Below are positions 1 through 11,306 of a DNA stretch of 64,000 nucleotides, piece by piece. Position 1 is the stretch's first letter. The number at the start of each line of letters is the position of its first letter. Under the pieces are notes generated by a model that worked only from the letters and a program-made list of their open reading frames with translations, ran no database searches and was not told the DNA's origin. A program made the position numbers and the translations under genes. Source of the stretch: Branchipolynoe longqiensis. Lineage: Eukaryota > Annelida > Polychaeta > Phyllodocida > Polynoidae. Where the stretch lies: contig CM059190.1 of NCBI GenBank assembly GCA_030323885.1, positions 106,929,856 through 106,993,855 on the forward strand, read 5' to 3'.

Positions 1-53
1 CTTGATATGACCTCAGATGTTGCCTGGACGTAAATCTCCAACAACCAACAAAC
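1..53 (+). repeat. SINE-A 3' tail fragment
   Basis: The window opens with the 3' end of the commonest SINE family here (SINE-A): the sequence CTTGATATGACCTCAGATG, a GGACGTAAA motif, then a CAACAACCAAC tail. The same end is seen at 10166, 28400 and 61880. The rest of this copy, if present, lies outside the window. Confidence 0.7.
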
Positions 54-427
54 TCTTTCTCACATCTGCACCTGTCCATTTGTTATGTGCTTTCCCGTAT
101 CTGTACATGTCTGTACATATCTCCCTCTCCCCTAATTAATTAAGTAATTAATATGATTAGTACACATTACCTTAAGGAGGCGCAGGCCACACTGTGCGCC
201 TGCGCGGCGGTTTTGGCTTGGAAGGTTCCTATTGGCTGACAATGTGGAGGAGCGCCCCCTGTGTGTTTGTGACTGAGTGAAGAGTAAACTCCGACTTGCT
301 CCGCCGGCGTCTCAGCACTGACTGATACGCGAACAATGCCTCGTTTTGAACCAGGCCGGGCTGGGCTAGCAGTGTAGCAGTAGGAGACTTGCACTCTGTC
401 CCTGCCACTCACGGCGGCCGGGCGGTC
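54..427. other. no gene seen
   Basis: Mixed-composition sequence with a short AATTAATTAAG run near 135-150. A GCGCCCCCTG motif at 250-265 resembles the CTCF core on the minus strand. The minus-strand ORF across 167-532 runs on into the minisatellite and has no recognisable domain. Confidence 0.5.
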
Positions 428-855
428 GTCACACTGCACGGCTCTAGATAACGCTATGTAGGGGTCACACTGCACCTCTATATAACACTGTAACGTTATA
501 TCGTGGTCACACTGCATACCTCTATACAACACTATGTAGGGGTCACACTGGACCTCTATATAACACTATGTAGAGGTCACACTGCACGACCCTATATAAT
601 GCTATGTGTGTCACACTGCACACGGCTATATAACGCTATGTAGGGGTCACACTGCATGCCGCTATATAATGCTACATAGGGGTCACTTTGCATGACCCTA
701 TATAACCCTATGTAGTGGTCACCCTGCACAACTCTATGTAACACTATGTAGTGGTCACACTGCACACCGCTATATAACACTATATAGGGGGCACACTGCA
801 CACCGCTATATAACACTATATAGGGGTCACACTGCACATCGCCATATAACACTAT
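428..855. repeat. 36-bp minisatellite
   Basis: Tandem units of about 36 bp built on GGGGTCACACTGCA followed by CTATATAACACTATGTA, roughly 11-12 diverged copies. Because 36 is a multiple of three, minus-strand frames stay open (repeating VQCDPYIVLYSG-like 12-residue units). That explains the ORFs without invoking a gene. A G-run follows at 861-870. Confidence 0.85.
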
Positions 856-1450
856 GCAGGGGGGGGGGGTTGCTATCCGGACTGCACTTCATCCACACCT
901 CTCTACCTCCTCTCTGCTGGCCATGCTCCTCCTTGATAATGTCTGAAAAGAGTTCCACGAGGGGCAGCCCACCAGCATTTCAATTTCTACTCTTACTCTG
1001 TCTGTGTCTTTGGCTTGCCCGCTGGTCACCATGGAGCAAATAGACACGGTCCTTTGACTCAACTCTCCTCATTTCTCTTTCCTATACTCTACCCTCTTTT
1101 TTCTTTCTCCTAGGCTTACTTCTCCCCCTGATCAAGGGAGTTGTTTGCTTGGGTGGGGCCCTTTACCTTATCATTTCTCTCGCTTTGTTCTTGTTGCTGG
1201 AACCGCTGGACCCACCTTTACCCATCCCTTCCTCCTAAACACTTGCTGCTGTCGACTGGATACAAGTGCTGTGCTACTGCCGGACTGGAGTAATTCGGGG
1301 CCGCCCCAAAGCTTCGCTGTTTTGATGTAAAGACATCCCCACCTGAAGATTAATCTTCAACCAAAGATTGGACCGATTTATCAGGGCCTTTCTATATTGC
1401 TGCAGTTCTGCAGCCAGTAACCGTTGTAAGGTTACAAACCACCCCAAAAG
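856..1450. other. no gene or repeat recognised
   Basis: Ordinary-looking intergenic sequence. The 61-aa plus-strand ORF at 1145-1330 has no family resemblance and no splice or promoter context that I can support. The stretch separates two blocks of the same 36-bp minisatellite, so it could be an insertion into that array, but no terminal structure was seen. Confidence 0.4.
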
Positions 1451-1562
1451 CAACTATACAGGGGTCACACTGCACACCGCTATATAACACTATAGAGGGG
1501 TCACACTGCACACATCTCTATAGGGTATATACCACAATTTAGGGGTTACGCTGCACACCGCC
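1451..1562. repeat. outlying block of the 36-bp minisatellite
   Basis: Three further units (GGGGTCACACTGCACACCGC and variants) identical in design to the 428-855 array, about 600 bp away. This suggests one array separated by intervening sequence. Confidence 0.75.
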
Positions 1563-1800
1563 CTACAAATACCTTTTTAGAAATATATAATTATTAAAAT
1601 AATATTTTTTATTCAAATAATAACTCTGGTGAACATCATAGCAATAATTATAGTGAGAATAACAAAAACAACAATAATAAAATAAATAAATCAAATGTAA
1701 GAACAACAGTACATCACTAATTAAATTAATGATAAAATGATTGATTAAAGTATTAACAGCAATAATAATTATAGCATTGACATGACTTAGCAGGGAATTG
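1563..1800. other. AT-rich stretch
   Basis: AT-rich sequence rich in AATAAT and TAATTA words. The minus-strand ORF that spans it continues into the GGTGGA array and reads as low-complexity Ser/Thr/His, so it is not treated as coding. Confidence 0.5.
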
Positions 1801-1867
1801 TGCATGTCTACGATAATGAGGGTGAGAATGGCCGACACACGGGGAGACACAACGTCGGGACTGTGCG

Positions 1868-2165
1868 TGGTGGCGGTGGAGGAGGTGGTGGTGGAGGAGG
1901 AGGGGTTGGTAGTGGAGAAGGGGGTGATGGAGGATGTGGAGGTGGTGGTGGAGGTGGAGGTGGAGGTGGAGTGATGGTGGTGGATGTGGAGAAGGTGATG
2001 GTGGAGGAATCGATGGTGGAGGTGGAGGTGGTGGGGAAGGGGAGGTACAGATATATATATAGATGTGGTGGTGGATGATGTGGAGGTGGTGGTGTGGGAG
2101 GTGGATGCGGAGGTGGTGGAGATGGTGGAGGAGGTGGATATGGAGGTGTTTGTATTGGAGGGAGT
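1868..2165. repeat. GGTGGA-type purine-rich microsatellite
   Basis: Interrupted GGTGGA/GGTGGTGGAGGT repeats on the plus strand. Overlapping ORFs on both strands are poly-Gly/Val or poly-Pro/His translations of the repeat and are rejected as genes. Confidence 0.85.
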
Positions 2166-2435
2166 GGAACTAACATTAAACAGATGGAGAAAAGCTGGAG
2201 AAGCTGGCGACCACAAATAACCGCCTCCCCCTAACACGTTGAGCACCAGCAGCCCGAGCAGCTCGGCTTGTCCCACTTTCACCAGCACGCCGAGCAGCTG
2301 ATAACGCGGGACCTCAGAGGTCAGAGGTCACGTTGGTAGCCGCAGACGCAGTGCAAGTAGTGTAGGGCACGCGTTATTTAATGGTACCGACGGGCATTAA
2401 TCAGAATCTTAAAGCACGGAGACCACAAGGCTGAC
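2166..2435. other. no gene seen
   Basis: Short unique stretch between two arrays. Nothing recognised. Confidence 0.4.
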
Positions 2436-2815
2436 AAAGGTTTGCACAAGTGGACTTGGTTTGTACTGGTGTGGACTTGGTTTGTACTGGTGTGGATTTG
2501 GTTTGTACTGGTGTGGACTTGGTTTGTACTGGTGTGGACTTGGTTTGTACTGGTGTGGACTTAGTTAATACTGGTGTGGACTTAGTTTGTACTGGTGTGG
2601 ACTTGGTTTGTACTGGTGTGGACTTGGTTTGTACTGGTGTGGACTTAGTTTGTACTGGTGTGGACTTGGTTTGTACTGGGTGGACTTAGTTTGTACTGGT
2701 GCGGACTTGGTTTGTACTGGTGTGGACTTGGTTTGTACTGGTGTGGACTTGGTTTGTACTGGTGTGGACTTGGTTTGTACTGGTGTGGACTTAGTTTGTA
2801 TTGGTGGTGTTCTGA
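2436..2815. repeat. 21-bp minisatellite
   Basis: About 17-18 near-identical tandem units of GTGGACTTGGTTTGTACTGG plus one base (21 bp). The period is a multiple of three, giving open frames that read DLVCTGV repeated on the plus strand and HQYKPSP on the minus strand. Variation is mostly TTGG versus TTAG and GGTGT versus GGTGC. Confidence 0.9.
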
Positions 2816-4335
2816 CAGATCGTTGTACGAAAAGTGACACACAGGGCAGGTGGTTGTACAGAGTGTGAAGTTAGTTGTAAACAAGAACTGGTTGTACAGA
2901 TTCCCTAATTTGTTGCAAACAGGCGAGGTGGCTGTACAGAATCGAGTCTGTTGTAAAGCAGAGCTGGTTGTACAGAATCTCGTTAGTTGTACACAGCGTG
3001 AAGTTAATTATAAACAAAGTCTAGTTAGTTGTAAAAACGAGCTGGTTGTACAGGTTCTAGTTAGTTTTACACATAGTGAGTTAGTTGTAAACAGAGTGAA
3101 GTTAGTTCTGCATATATTCTAGTTAATTGTATACAATATCTAGATGCCCTAGTTAGTTGTACACAGTCTAGTTATTAGTTATTGGTTATACAGGTTCTAG
3201 TTTGGGTTAGTTAGCTATGCATGTTCTAGTTCATCACGCATAGAGCATAGGTAGTTGGATGTAGTCTAATCAGATATGCACAGCCTAGTTAGTTATACAT
3301 ATATTCCAGTGAGTTATACTCAGTATAGTTAGCTATGCACTGTGTAGTTAGGTGTACACAGTATAGTTATCTATACAGTCTAGTTAGTTATAGACCGATC
3401 CTAGTTAGCTATACACTGTCTAGTTAGCTGTGCAGAGTCTCGTTAGGCATGCACAGTCTAGTTAGGTATGCACAGTCTAGGTAGGTATACACAGTATAGT
3501 TAGCTATGCACTCTAGTTAGTTATATACCTATTCTAGTTAGCTATACACCATCTCATTAGGTATACACAGTCTTGTTAGCTATACACCATGTAGTTAGTT
3601 ATATACCTATTCTAGTTAGCTATACACCATATAGTTAGCTATGTACAGTCTAGTTAGCTATACACCGTCTAGTTAGATATGCACAGTATAGTTAGGTATG
3701 CACAGTATAATTAACTATACAGTCTAGTTAGTTATATACTTATTCTAGTTAGCTATACACCATATAGTTAGCTATCTACAGTCTAGTTAGATATACACTG
3801 TCTAGTTAGATATGCACAGTATAGTTAGGTATGCACTGTATAGTTAGCTATACAGTCTAGTTAGTTATATACCTATTCTAGTTAGCTATATGCCATATAG
3901 TTAGCTATGTACAGTCTAGTTAGCTATACACCATCTAGTTAGATATGCACAGTATAGTGAGGTATACACATTATAGTTAGCTATACAGTCTAGTTAATTA
4001 TATACCTATTCTAGTTAGCTATACACCGTATAGTTAGCTATGTACAGTCTATTTAGCTATACACCATTTAGTTAGGTATGCACAGTCTAGTTAGCTATAC
4101 ACTGTCTAGTTAGCTATGCACAGTATAGTTAGCTATGCACCGTATAGTTAGCTATGTACCATCTAGTTAGCTATGCACAGTCTAGTTAGCTATGCACTGT
4201 CTAGTTAGCTATACACCGTACAGTTAGCTATGCACAGTCTAGTCAGCTATGTACCATATAGTTAGCTATGCACCGTATAGTTAGCTATGTACCATCTAGT
4301 TAAGTATGCGCAGTCTAGTTAGCTATACACAGAGG
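2816..4335. repeat. degenerate AGTTAG-family arrays
   Basis: From 2860 to 3130 the sequence repeats words such as AGTTAGTTGTAAACA. From 3130 to 4335 it becomes a long degenerate array of about 19 bp built on TAGTTAGCTATACACAGTC, with many CACAGTCTAGTTAG variants. The gradual change from the preceding GTACTGGTGTGG units to AGTTAGTTGTACA suggests related array material, but I did not derive one from the other. Confidence 0.8.
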
Positions 4336-4680
4336 TTGTGGCTGATATGACGCTGATTATACCATTGTTGACTATAACGCGTTGCACTGATTACCCAGCA
4401 TTGTGTACATACACACGCCGGTATCCAGTGTCACATTAACCTGGTAACCTCTCTACACAATCAATATATCTGCATATGCATATATATTCTAGTGGTCGAT
4501 CTGTGGAGGTCGTCGGTTAGAGAGGTTTTACTGTATATCTATTCTCTTCCACATATATATTTATGGGCATACATATCACTGTAAGCCTCATTCTTTATTT
4601 GTGTCGTTTGCGCAGATGGTTGCACATTTCAGGAAGCCTACTTCCGCTCACACTGCACAGTATGAACATGCCAACAGAAC
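4336..4680. other. mostly unique sequence with a MITE end
   Basis: No gene. Contains the terminal part of the pogo-like MITE at 4490-4534, annotated separately. Confidence 0.4.
4490..4534. repeat. pogo-like MITE, one end only
   Basis: GGTCGATCTGTGGAGGTCG followed by GGTTAGAGAGGTTTTACTGTA matches the right end of the MITE copies at 6807, 15562 and 61152. Only about 45 bp remains. Confidence 0.65.
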
Positions 4681-5255
4681 TGCATTGGTGTGAAGTACTG
4701 CAGCTGTCTGTAGTACTGCAGTGGTGTGTAGTACTGTAGTGGTACTAAGTACTGTACTGGTCCTAAGTACTGTATTCGTCCTAAGTACTGTATTCGTCCT
4801 AAGTACTATATTAGTTCATCAACTGGTGTAGCAGTCTGAAGTACTGTATTGGTCCTAAGTAATGTATTGGTCCTAAGTACTGTATTGGTCCTAAGTACTG
4901 TATTGGTCCTAAGTCCATCAACTGCTGTGGCAGTCTGAAGTACTGTATTGGTCCTAAGTACTGTAGTGGTCCTAAGTACTGCATTGGTCCTAAATACTGT
5001 AGTGGTCCTAAGTACTGTATTGGTCTGAAGTACTGTAGTGGTCCTAATTACTGTAGTGGTCCTAAGTACTGTAGTGGTCCTAAGTACTGTATTGGTCTGA
5101 AGTACTGTATTGGTCCATCAACTGCTGTAGCAGTCTGAAGTACTGTATTGGTCAGAAGTACTGTAGCAGTCTGAAGTACTGTATTGGTCTGAAGTACTGT
5201 ATTGGTCTGAAGTACTGTATTGGTCTGAAGTGCTGAAGTGGTAGTAGTGTATTAG
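4681..5255. repeat. 18-bp AAGTACTGTATTGGTCCT array
   Basis: About 30 tandem copies of an 18-bp unit (AAGTACTGTATTGGTCCT, variants with GTCTG or AGTGG), punctuated three times by a CATCAACTG-type segment. No coding potential. Confidence 0.85.
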
Positions 5256-6746
5256 TATATATTATACATATAAATATGTTCAGTGGTATACACCGTGGTA
5301 CATGTATTATCACTCATCGTTCAAGGAGAACAAACAAGACAAGCTGAGTTGAGTAAATATAATTTCTGGCAAGGATTACAGGACTTGCCGAATAAAAATC
5401 TATTTGGCAACTAGTGTCAGTGCAGCACAGACAGTACAGGTTAGTGACGTTGGCACCCACAGGTTGCGCCACGAGTACGGTCTTATGTAGACCCGGTGAG
5501 TGGTGAACAATAGGGCAGCGTCACACATTTATATTCGCATATTGCATTATACAACACTTAGCAGCACAGTGGACTGTAGTGTCAGAGATGGCCACAGGTG
5601 GCGCTAGTATCAGAATAACCTGCAGGACACACTTCTAGTCTGCAGAGTGAGGAAGTATACATTCATGGGAGGATTAGTTTCTCTATTTATATCCACTTAA
5701 TAAATTATATAGCACAACAATATCTGTATATTAAAAGTCACCCGTCAGTAATGCTATACAGTTGAGTTTGGCTGCATGCTGAGGGCGACAGCGGCGAACA
5801 AAGGAACTACACTGAGTCCAATGTGTATTTGTTCAGTTAGGAAATAACTACCAATGGTCTGCAGGTATTGCCATACCTCAGGGAGTTTGATGCCCCTGCC
5901 CTGCAGAGTTGTAAACCACTGCCTTGTGGTACAGGTTCTTGACAGAACTGAAGGCTAAGGGAGCAAACCCTGAACAGAAAACCATGTCACTGTGGCAGCA
6001 TCAAGGGCGGTTGATGTATGGAACTCCCAACATCTCCCAACCAGCCACTGCAGGGACAAATAGTTTTGCGCCTGTCTGGACATGTTCTTGCTGGTGTGAA
6101 ACCTTTATTTGCTCCCTGAGAGAGTGCCGCTGGTAACTTGCAAAAGCCAGCAGCACTTCAACACTTTTGCAGGCAGCTTTCATGAAATGTTGGAGAGTGG
6201 CAGTCAAGTAATGAAAGCAGTCTTTGTCGCATCGCGACCGACAGCATGATGATGATGACCAATGGTCTGTCTTTTGTTTATACTCCAATAATTCGATAGA
6301 GAGCCTTTATGTATAAATATAGTGCTCGGTACAAACATTGACAACAAGTTGAGTAAGTATGCATAATCTCTGGCTTGCCGAATAAAAGAAAAAAATCCTC
6401 CAGAGTGAGTGACTTTGAGCAGTGTCCGTTAGGTACGATAGTACTATTAACAGATGATAATACTTTAATAGTGCCACCGGTCACGTGTGTTACATCGTGG
6501 AGGAATTCAAACAAGACCAAGAGCATTTATTTCCCCTCCATGTATTCATACTTGTATAATGCATAGTACATCACATATATATAACACATCGCATGTATGT
6601 GTGTACATGCATATAAAAACATGTACATGTGGATATATGTATATAAATATTCCTCCAGTGTGTGTGGCGCAACGGGGGTCCCACCCACCAATTACCCCGA
6701 CAGCTGGGGGGGGGGGGGGGACTCAATTTATCTAACTTCTAAGTCG

Positions 6747-6750
<4 letters not shown>
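5256..6750. other. no gene or known repeat
   Basis: About 1.5 kb of unique-looking intergenic sequence. It holds a CTCF-like motif at 5592-5607 and a G-run at 6709-6720. Short ORFs at 5924-6288 and 6375-6566 have no recognisable family. Confidence 0.4.
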
Positions 6751-6804
<54 letters not shown>

Positions 6805-6806
6805 CA
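6751..6806. repeat. TA dinucleotide microsatellite
   Basis: Near-perfect TA run interrupted by CATA, lying directly against the left end of the MITE at 6807. MITEs of this type target TA. Confidence 0.9.
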
Positions 6807-7000
6807 CAGTAAAACCTCTCTAATTTGACCAACCATGGGACCGACTTTAAATGGTCCATTTCGGGAGGTGGTCGGTTTAAGGAGTTTTTTAAATAACTAC
6901 AAGGGTATTGTATGGGCGATTGTTTGGGACCCAAATAAAGAAATCGATATAAGGGAGTGGTCGATCTGTGGAGGTGATCGGTTACAGAGGCTTTCTTATA
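6807..7000. mobile_element. pogo/Tigger-like MITE, copy 1
   Basis: About 195 bp with complementary ends: CAGTAAAACCTCTCTAA on the left and GGTTACAGAGGCTTTCTTA on the right (mutated relative to GAGAGGTTTTACTG). Interior words GGGACCGACTTTAAATGG and GTCGATCTGTGGAGGTG recur in the copies at 15562 and 61152. The CAGT start and TA target fit the pogo branch of Tc1/mariner. No transposase is encoded. Confidence 0.75.
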
Positions 7001-7700
7001 TCTATATGTTTGTGTGTATATACGTTTTGGTACACTTGGCGCACCGCAGGTGGCGCCCCATTCACGCACTCCTGATCAAGGTGGGTGCGCGACTCCGAAT
7101 ATATATGCAATATCAATTGTACAATAATATAATATATAAACCTTGGATATGCTATGTTACTTTATATTATTATAATACTATCATTATACATTATAATACA
7201 TATATATATATATGTTTGTGTGTGCATAATATATATATATATATGTATATATGTGTGTATATATATACATGGCTCCCACTGAGGCTGGGAGTGGCCGGGA
7301 GGGTTCCAGGGCGCGGCACATCGCTGTGGTATGTCGTCACACATTGTTTCACTTTGCTCCCAGTCTCGTCATCAAAGATGGCGCCACATGTGTGATACCA
7401 CGCTGAGGAATGAGGTGTGTGTGCGTGTGTGTGTGTGTGTGTGTGTGGAGGGCGGGTGGATGGAACCTTACACCCTGCTGGCTTGTAACCCTGCTCCCTC
7501 ACAAAAAGGGGCCACTCTCCCGCGTGTTATGCGTAACGCCGCCGCTGTCCACTAGGTGGCAGCACTGTGTCCATTGAATCACTGACAGGAGACAGTTCTT
7601 ATTGACTCATGCGCAGAGATGCCTAGGAGATGACTGAACAATAATCATCATGCCTGCATGTGATGCATGTATTTTGCATAATGTATTATTCAGCTGTCAT
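7001..7700. other. intergenic with TA and GT microsatellites
   Basis: Contains TA/GTATAT microsatellite at about 7195-7270 and a GT run at 7414-7447. Two CTCF-like motifs occur at 7042-7058 (CACCGCAGGTGGCGCCC) and 7549-7564 (CCACTAGGTGGCAGCA). No gene recognised. Confidence 0.5.
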
Positions 7701-7704
7701 GGGC

Positions 7705-7890
7705 GGTGATGAAAATGGGAAGTATTGCTCCTAGAGCGGGACTCGAAACCACATCTCTTTGCATTCCGGGCCAGTGTGCTAACCATTACACCACCTAGGC
7801 TCCCTGATGTCACCTGACTACCCACGCCTACCTGTCTATGTGGCTCCTTGTCTGAGAGGCCAGTACAGACTACCACACAACGCTCCCTAT
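7705..7890 (-). mobile_element. SINE-B (tRNA-derived), copy 1
   Basis: On the minus strand this reads CTAGGTGGTGTAATGGTTAG, a box A-like segment, then GGTTTCGAGTCCC, a box B-like segment, about 45 bp later. It is preceded by a leader with AGGAGCCACATAGACAGG. The same organisation occurs at 53178 (minus) and at 41608, 53425 and 53795 (plus). The head most resembles a glutamine-type tRNA, which is a guess from the TGGTGTAATGGTTAGCAC core. Confidence 0.7.
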
Positions 7891-8149
7891 ATATATGTGA
7901 TGTATAGCGTATATATATGGAGTATAACTAACTAGTTATGCATATATAAATGGTTGGAATATTGTTGTTTATTATATTATTATTTACTAACATGCATCCA
8001 CTATGAAAGCCATTTTATGTAGAAATGAATCAATATTGTCAAATCACTGGCCGATACCCGTAATCCCGGAATGCACGCTGACAGTGCCAACTGCGGATTC
8101 AACGGCTCAGACATGCTCGTCGGTCATTGTTCGTCCTGACTTCTCACTA
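7891..8149. other. no gene seen
   Basis: AT-rich with short TATATA runs. Nothing else recognised. Confidence 0.4.
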
Positions 8150-9090
8150 CCTCACCTTACACTGAATCAACCAGTCCTTGCCCTATCCTAACTTGTCGTG
8201 ACATTGTCTCACACTGAGTTGACCAGTCCTTGCCCTATCCTGACTAACTTGTTGGTGCCTCCCTTACACTGAATCAACCAGTCCTTGCCTTACAGTAACT
8301 TGTTGATATCCCACCTTACACTGAATCAACCAGTCCTTGCCTTACACTACCTTGTTGGTACCCACCTGTCACTGAGTCCTTGCCCTATCCTGACTTGTTG
8401 CGACCTCGTCTTACACTGAGTAGACCAGTCCTTGCCCTATCCTAACTTATCGCGATCTCACCTAACAGTAACACTGAATCGGACCAGTCCTTGCCTTACA
8501 CTAACTTGTTGGTACCCCACCTTACACTGAATCAACCAGTCCTTGCCGTACACTAACTTGTTGGTACCCACCTGTCACTGAGCTCACCAGTCTTTGCCCT
8601 ATCCTGACTTGTCGCGACATCATCTCATACTGAGTTGACCAGTCCTTGCCCTATCCTGACTTGTTGTGACATCGTCTCACACTGAGTTGACCAGTCCTTG
8701 CCCTATCCTGACTTGTTGCAACATCGTCTCACACTGAGTTGACCAGTCCTTGCCCTATCCTGACTTGTTGTGACATCGTCTCACACTGAGTCGACCAGTC
8801 CTTGCCCTATCCTGACTTGTTGTGACATCGTCTTACACTGAGTAGACCAGTCCTTGCCCTATCCTGACTAATCGCGATCTCACCTAACAGTAACACTGAA
8901 TCGGATCAGTCCTTGCCTTACACTAATTTGTTGGTACCCAACCTTACACTGAATCAACCAGTCCTTGCCCTATCCTGACTTGTTGCGACCTCGTCTCACA
9001 CTGAGTCGACCAGTCCTTGCCCTATCCTGACTTATCGCGATCTCACCTAACAGTAACACTGAATCGGACCAGTCCTTGACCAATCCTAGC
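8150..9090. repeat. SINE-derived ~52-bp satellite
   Basis: About 16-17 tandem units built on ACCAGTCCTTGCCCTATCCT, then GACTTGTTG and a CACACTGAGT word. Period is about 52 bp, with some longer variants containing AACAGTAACACTGAATCGG. The shared words ACTGAG..ACCAGTCCTTGCCCTATCCTAA are also a contiguous stretch of the minus strand of SINE-A (for example near 25970-26000). The array was therefore probably seeded by amplification of a SINE segment. Confidence 0.85.
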
Positions 9091-9593
9091 GCAATGAATC
9101 CTAGGGTGGCTGAGTGGCACCTTTAGGCGAGTGCTCGTCTGTCTGCTCATGCACCCCCCGTCACCCCCACCCCCAGTTCGGTAGAGGTGTCCCAGGCCAC
9201 AGTGTGATCTCCCCCACACAATCCCTCAGCCATGTCCCGCCTCAGTCACTCCCCCACACCATCTCGTTGTTCACAGCTCCCCCTAGCGAGCAGCTCGGCT
9301 ATCATCAGCCCCTGAGCAGCTCAGTCGTGAATTCAACAAACAGAGCATCTTAACGAGAACGGCACATGCGCATGCGCACATTCACACGCCGCTCCTTCCG
9401 GCCTGACCAGCTGGCCAGAACATTGCCAGCACAACAAATGCGGCATCCGGTTAAACTGCGAATGTGCAACACTTAGAGCCCCATAAGCTTCTGTTTCCTT
9501 GTTGCACCACAAGGTATAACGATGTGCATATTGCAACACACCCACACACCTCCCTTCACACATACCTACATACGTGCATACATACATCACTCG
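9091..9593. other. no gene seen
   Basis: Unique-looking sequence. The ORFs at 9114-9353 and 9333-9680 show no domain, and the latter runs into SINE and MITE sequence. Confidence 0.4.
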
Positions 9594-10092
9594 ACCGGGC
9601 GCGGTGGCCGAATCGGTAGAGCGCAGGCCTCCCGTGCGGGAGATCGGGAGTTCAATTACAGTTGCATAGTCCGACACCATAGACTTCTGCAGTAACAGGT
9701 TCTGTTAAATTGACTCAGCATTGCCTTCTATGCAGAAACAAATGCTTAATAAGTGCATCAGCATCTAAGTTAGATATGTAAAATCAAATGTAGATAATTG
9801 GTTTGGTTTTGAAAATTTGATATTTCATCGGACTATGCAGCTTTAATCGTCGAGTCGAATCAGTGGCTTATCAAATTGATACTTGTCGCTTCCTAGCTTG
9901 GCGCTTGGTATTGATAGGATAGGGCAAGGATTGGTTAGCTCAGTGTCAGGATTATTTTACTGTGAAGGATATCGGGTTATGGTGCCCATGGCAAGGTCTC
10001 CCAGTGGGCAGGACTATAAAGTCACCATAAGTGCGCAGTCACAACTCGGTATCCATCCTGATATGAACTTAGATGTTGCCAGGACGTAAACA
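9594..10092 (+). mobile_element. SINE-A copy split by a TTAA-MITE
   Basis: The tRNA-like head is at 9594-9655 (GGGCGCGGTGGCCGAATCGG box A region, then GGAGTTCAATT). The SINE resumes at 9847 with the expected GTCGAGTC..AATCAGTGGCTTAT and continues to the GCCAGGACGTAAA end at about 10087. The intervening 9656-9846 is a MITE. Without it the SINE is about 308 bp, normal for the family, and it is followed by a C-run rather than a CAAA tail. Confidence 0.85.
9656..9846. mobile_element. TTAA-MITE, internally deleted copy
   Basis: Left end AGTTGCATAGTCCGA and right end TCGGACTATGCAGCT are inverted repeats. The right flank is TTAA and the left flank is the mutated TTAC. Only the right half of the interior remains (CATAGACTTCTGCAG..ACAGGTTCTGTTAAATTGAC..GTAGATAATTG). 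The left half, present in the copies at 29677 and 40563, is missing, leaving about 185 bp. Confidence 0.85.
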
Positions 10093-10165
10093 ACCCCCCC
10101 CCCCCCCCAAATAAACATGCATACATGTGTGCTGTAAAGTGTATTGTGTGAATATAAATAAGGAT

Positions 10166-10216
10166 CCCGTCCTGATATGACCTTAGTTGTTGCCAGGACG
10201 TAAAACTCCAACAACC
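10166..10216 (+). repeat. orphan SINE-A tail
   Basis: CCGTCCTGATATGACCTTAG then TTGCCAGGACGTAAAACTCC and CAACAACCAAC. No SINE body upstream, so it is a 3'-end-only copy. Confidence 0.75.
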
Positions 10217-10499
10217 AACTGTGTTTCACTGTAGACTATGAGCTACCCTAGTTTCCTAGTCGAACACAGTGGCGCCACCTACATTAGTTGCAGTGATGTC
10301 CGCTCCCCTAATCCCAACAACATCGTGACACCCTCCTCCCCTGTGTCCTTTCCCTATCAATCAACTTCTATCAATAAAATACAGTACTCTAAAGAACTTA
10401 GCATAAGAAAACATACAATGCAACCACTGGAGCCTTCGTCCATTCTTGTACATCTCTTTTCTACAGTTTATTATCAATGGCAAAAGGATTTAGCTAAAC
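10217..10499. other. no gene seen
   Basis: Unique-looking. A CTCF-like CAGTGGCGCCACCTAC lies at about 10267-10282. The ORF at 10238-10531 has no recognisable domain. Confidence 0.4.
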
Positions 10500-11138
10500 A
10501 CCGGTGTAAATATCCGTGTATGGGTAAATAATTGTGTAAATATAAATAGTTGTGTAAATATCTGTGATGGGGTGTGTGACTGTGTAAGGATAAGTAAGGG
10601 TGGGTATCTGTGTAGGAGTAAATTACAGTAAATATCTGTGTAAGGATAAGAAACTACATACATGTGTAAGTGCAAAGAACTGTGTAAATATCTGTGTAAG
10701 GATAAGTAACTACATAGATGTGTAGGTGCAAAGAACTGTGTGAATATCTGTTTAAGGATAAGAAACTGTAGATATATGTATAAGTGCAAAGAACCGTGTA
10801 AATATCTGTGTAAGGATAAGAAACTGTAGATATATGTATAATATAAGTGCAAAGAACCGTGTAAATATCTGTGTAAGGATAAGAAACTGTAGATATATGT
10901 ATAGGTGCAAAGAACCGTGTAAATATCTGTGTAAGGATAAGAAACTGTAGATATATGTAATATCTGTGTAAGGATGAGTAACTAAATATCTGTCTGTGTA
11001 AGGATGAGTAGCTAAATATCTGTCTGTGTAGGGATGAGTAACTAAATATCTGTCTGTGTAGGGATGAGTAACTAAATATCTGTCTGTGTAAGGATGAGTA
11101 ACTAAATATCTGTCTGTGTAGGGGTGAATAAATGTAAA
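10500..11138. repeat. 58-bp and 30-bp minisatellite
   Basis: The first part repeats about 58 bp containing TAAATATCTGTGTAAGGATA, AGAAACTGTAGATATATG and TGCAAAGAACCGTG. From about 10970 it shortens to a 30-bp unit, TAACTAAATATCTGTCTGTG plus TAAGGATGAG. Both share the CTGTGTAAGGAT core, so the short unit looks like a deletion derivative of the long one. Minus-strand ORFs (PYTDRYLVTH repeats) are translations of the array. Confidence 0.85.
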
Positions 11139-11306
11139 TACAGTAAAACCTCTATAACCGACCACCTCTACAGACCGACCACTCCCCTATATCGATAGCT
11201 TTATTTTAGTCCCAACAATATTCTAACTCCGTAAACCGACCACCTCCCTAAATGGACCACTTAATGTCAGTCCCAAGGTCAGTCGATTTAGAAAGGTTTT
11301 ACTCTA
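11139..11306. mobile_element. pogo-like MITE, copy 2
   Basis: TACAGTAAAACCTCTATAACC at the left and GAAAGGTTTTACTCTA at the right, with interior GACCACTCCCCTATATCGAT and CCACCTCCCTAAATGGACCA. This is the inverse orientation of the copy at 15562. It is about 166 bp and sits at the junction of two minisatellites. Confidence 0.8.

Noticed and set aside
7725..7805. Possible tRNA-Gln-like gene on the minus strand
   Set aside because: It is the head of SINE-B, repeated at 53178, 53425 and 53795, and lacks complementary acceptor arms.
9594..9655. Possible genuine tRNA gene (box A and box B visible)
   Set aside because: Box B is interrupted, there is no complete cloverleaf, and the same head recurs in SINE copies with the SINE body behind it.
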